Below, in pieces: positions 14,342 to 16,089 of a DNA stretch of 16,089 nt (positions are counted from its first letter, which is position 1; every line of letters starts with the position of its first letter). The stretch lies in NCBI GenBank assembly GCA_016844285.1, contig JAENIS010000029.1:1-16089 (forward strand). Reading direction: 5' to 3'. The notes below the pieces were generated by a model. The model searched no databases. It saw nothing but the letters and a program-made list of their open reading frames with translations, and was not told the DNA's origin. The position numbers were made by a program, and so were the translations under genes. The stretch is from Dehalococcoidales bacterium. GTDB lineage: Bacteria > Chloroflexota > Dehalococcoidia > Dehalococcoidales > UBA2162.

Positions 14342-15424
14342 ATGGGTTTAAGCTGTGGCCTCATCGGTTTACCTTCTTGCGGGAAGACGGTCATTTTTAA
14401 CGCCATTACCGCCGCAGGGGTATCAAGCTATAGTGGTTCCGAGATGAACCAGGCGGTGGTTTCTGTCCCTGACCAGCGCCTTAACTGGCTGGCCGAAATG
14501 TACCATCCGAGAAAGGTAGTGCCGACGACTCTGGATGTGGTTGATATCCCCGGCATTAAGGCTGGCCCTCAAGTGGGCGGACGTGGCTCCAGGTTGCTCG
14601 GGTATATCAAAAATGTCGAAGCACTGTTACATGTGGTGCGTTGCTTTGAAGATGCCAATGTCCCCTTCCAATATGAGACGATAAACCCGGTACGTGATAT
14701 CGAGACGGTTGACCTGGAGCTGATGGCTGCCGATAGCCTCACCATTGAGAACAAGATAAAACGCCTGGAGAAGAAGGTACGTGCCGGAGATAAAGATGCC
14801 ATCAGAGATGCGGCTAATTGCCAGAAGGTATATGACACTATTCAGCAGGGCATTCCAGCCCGCAAACAAAACCTGAATAGCCAGGAAACAGCCAGTATTC
14901 TCGAATGCAATCTTGTCTCGTTAAAACCGGTACTCTATATCGCCAACATTAAATCTATGGAGGATGCTGCTAACCAGCATGTTACCACGCTGAGGCAGTT
15001 TGCCCGTGACGAAGGTGCGGAGACGATAATTATCTGCGGCAAAGATGAAGCTGATATCAGTCAGCTTGACAAGGATGAACAGCAGGCATTCCGGGATGAA
15101 CTCGGGCTGAAAGAGTCTTCGATGCAGCGGCTGCTCAGTGCCGCTAATGGGATGCTCGGCCTGGTCAATTTCTTTACCACCGGTGAAGATGAAGTCCGTT
15201 CCTGGACTTGCCAGAAGGGTGACAAAGCCCCTACGGCCGCCGGCAAGATTCATAGTGACCTGGAGAGAGGGTTTATCCGGATGGAAGTTATCCGCTACGA
15301 GGATTTGGTGGCACTGGGTAGTGAAGCTGCTGTAGCTAAAGCCGGCCGGCAGCGTATCGAGGGTGCTAGCTACGAAGTACAGGACGGGGATATTGTGGTG
15401 GTGCGTTTCAATAGCAGTAAGTGA
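14342..15424 (+). CDS. ychF: YchF/OLA1-family P-loop NTPase, divergent
   Basis: This predicts a cytoplasmic TRAFAC NTPase of the Obg-related YchF family, ribosome-associated and linked to stress responses in other bacteria. The 360 aa length and layout match. Seen are Walker A GLPSCGKT at 9-16, switch II VDIPG at 67-71, and HVVRCFED with His97, the position of the catalytic histidine of E. coli YchF. A helical insertion spans about 120-180, YIAN comes before 203, and a C-terminal TGS domain runs from about 270 (FFTTGEDEVRSWTCQKGDKAPTAAGKIH...). Two features differ from the usual family: the P-loop reads SCGKT rather than NVGKS, and the NxxE motif that favours ATP over GTP reads NIKS (202-205). 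AGGAG lies 5 bases before the ATG. Base preference cannot be predicted. Confidence 0.92.
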   Translation: MGLSCGLIGLPSCGKTVIFNAITAAGVSSYSGSEMNQAVVSVPDQRLNWLAEMYHPRKVVPTTLDVVDIPGIKAGPQVGGRGSRLLGYIKNVEALLHVVRCFEDANVPFQYETINPVRDIETVDLELMAADSLTIENKIKRLEKKVRAGDKDAIRDAANCQKVYDTIQQGIPARKQNLNSQETASILECNLVSLKPVLYIANIKSMEDAANQHVTTLRQFARDEGAETIIICGKDEADISQLDKDEQQAFRDELGLKESSMQRLLSAANGMLGLVNFFTTGEDEVRSWTCQKGDKAPTAAGKIHSDLERGFIRMEVIRYEDLVALGSEAAVAKAGRQRIEGASYEVQDGDIVVVRFNSSK

Positions 15425-15525
15425 GCGAATCCCCGGTTCATCACCAGTGATATTGGATAATCCTCAGACCCGACCGGAGTGTCCGCTCTACTTAGATGCG
15501 AGTATTATTTGCATTTGGTTGGTAA

Positions 15526-15624
15526 TGTCATTGCGAGACCATCCGCCGCAGGCGGAGGCGAAGCAATCTGGGTGGGGAGGGCTTCGCATGCCCGGATTGC
15601 CACGTCGCTGTGCTCCTTATGACA
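15526..15624. repeat. Dispersed-type repeat with TGTCATTGCGAG end
   Basis: The block starts TGTCATTGCGAG, contains GCGAAGCAATCTG and GGATTGCCACGTCGC, and ends TTATGACA, giving partial terminal inverted repeats. A perfect inner hairpin is TCCGCC-GCA-GGCGGA (15542-15556). The pattern closely recalls the CATTGCGAG...CGAAGCAATC repeats common in many uncultured bacterial genomes. No coding role is evident. The rest of 15425-15777 holds only the promoter at 15682. Confidence 0.6.
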
Positions 15625-15681
15625 CTTCATACTGATTAGTGTCATCATACCAACTAAAAACAAACGGAACCCAGCTTCGAC

Positions 15682-15710
15682 TTGACTCGTGCCTCTCCGG
15701 CGTATAGTAT
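15682..15710 (+). promoter_or_regulatory. Possible promoter for the terminal membrane-protein gene
   Basis: TTGACT (15682-15687) is followed after 17 bases by TAGTAT (15705-15710). A start near 15717 would give a leader of about 60 bases. Confidence 0.45.
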
Positions 15711-15777
15711 AGTCCTGCTTGTTCATGTATCGAGGTTTCTGGTATTGGTTTGAATTGGCAACTCAGGGAGGTGTACC

Positions 15778-16089
15778 ATGCAGCCGCGCTTAGACAACGA
15801 AAAACCCTATCGTATCCTGTTTCTGATTGCAGCCTTGTATGATTTCATCTTAGGTTTTGTTTTCTTTGCTTTTATGGGTTTCTTTTTCGAGGATATTTTT
15901 AAGCTTCCCCTTCCTAATTATCCCGCATTTTTTCAAGCTGCCGCCGCCTTTGTCTTTGCCATGGGCGTCGGTTTCTATTTTGTCTACCGTAACATGTATC
16001 GGAATATCGATATCGTCAAGCTTGGCATTATTTTCAAGCTTGTCTATACCGGGCTGGCATTCTATCATGTCTTTTTTCAGGGGATGCCC
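15778..16089 (+). CDS. Uncharacterised membrane protein, 3' end beyond window
   Basis: An ATG at 15778, with AGGGAGG (15765-15771) about six bases upstream, opens a frame of 104 codons that is still open at the window edge. The sequence starts MQPRLDNEKPYRILFLIAAL. It contains about three hydrophobic segments (residues 13-35, 47-65 and 80-98), broken by short charged turns such as YRNMYRN. It has no signal peptidase site and no motif I recognise, so no function is proposed. The strong ribosome-binding site, upstream promoter-like boxes and hydrophobic pattern make it a real gene. A minus-strand frame over the same bases is its shadow. Confidence 0.8.
   Translation, partial: MQPRLDNEKPYRILFLIAALYDFILGFVFFAFMGFFFEDIFKLPLPNYPAFFQAAAAFVFAMGVGFYFVYRNMYRNIDIVKLGIIFKLVYTGLAFYHVFFQGMP

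Noticed and set aside
15505..15726. Minus-strand 73-codon ORF near the right end
   Set aside because: It is made almost entirely of the dispersed repeat and flanking non-coding DNA, with no ribosome-binding site or domain.

Overview
The window is a piece of a bacterial chromosome that most likely belongs to the class Dehalococcoidia (Chloroflexota). The main evidence is the 5' half of a 16S rRNA gene at the left edge, read on the minus strand. Its 820-880 region (ACTATGGACACTAGGTATGG and what follows) closely resembles the Dehalococcoides type as I remember it. I saw no organohalide-respiration genes. Most of the content looks like ordinary core or metabolic chromosome, with several palindromic repeats between genes. 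I found no phage, insertion sequence with transposase, CRISPR array or recognisable defence island.

Layout. 1-802: partial 16S rRNA (minus), with a boxA-like leader and a good promoter at 870-898. 803-1217: a cluster of four hairpins, then a possible promoter and tRNA-Asn(GTT) on the plus strand. 1372-2991: a 14-helix-type DHA2 drug/proton antiporter. 2992-3431: a gap with a short terminal-inverted-repeat element and a C/G-rich hairpin. 3432-4761: two overlapping genes for a 3-oxoacid-type CoA-transferase, whose B subunit has Gln where the catalytic Glu belongs. 4778-8654 (minus): a compact run made of a PIF1/RecD-like helicase with a C-terminal WYL domain, an amidase-signature hydrolase, and two half-size EamA transporter genes joined by an ATGA overlap. 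8709-8857: three strong hairpins. 8872-12643: two divergently transcribed paralogous lipoproteins of the family 5 (oligopeptide-type) solute-binding proteins. Each has a near-consensus promoter, and the plus-strand gene has a 35-codon upstream ORF in its leader. 12823-14019: a PatB/MalY-type PLP enzyme. 14342-15424: a divergent YchF-type P-loop NTPase. 15778-16089: the start of an unidentified membrane protein cut by the window edge.

How the parts fit. The CoA-transferase pair is one translationally coupled unit. The amidase and the two transporter halves are probably co-transcribed, which suggests uptake or export linked to amide hydrolysis, but no substrate can be read from sequence. The two binding proteins have no permease or ATPase genes in the window, so they either serve a transporter encoded elsewhere or act alone. 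The best leads for something undescribed are the Glu-to-Gln change in the CoA-transferase, the small upstream ORF before the second binding protein, the helicase-WYL fusion and the hairpin cluster between the helicase and the first binding protein. None of these amounts to a proven new system. All similarity statements rest on recognition by eye, with no database search.
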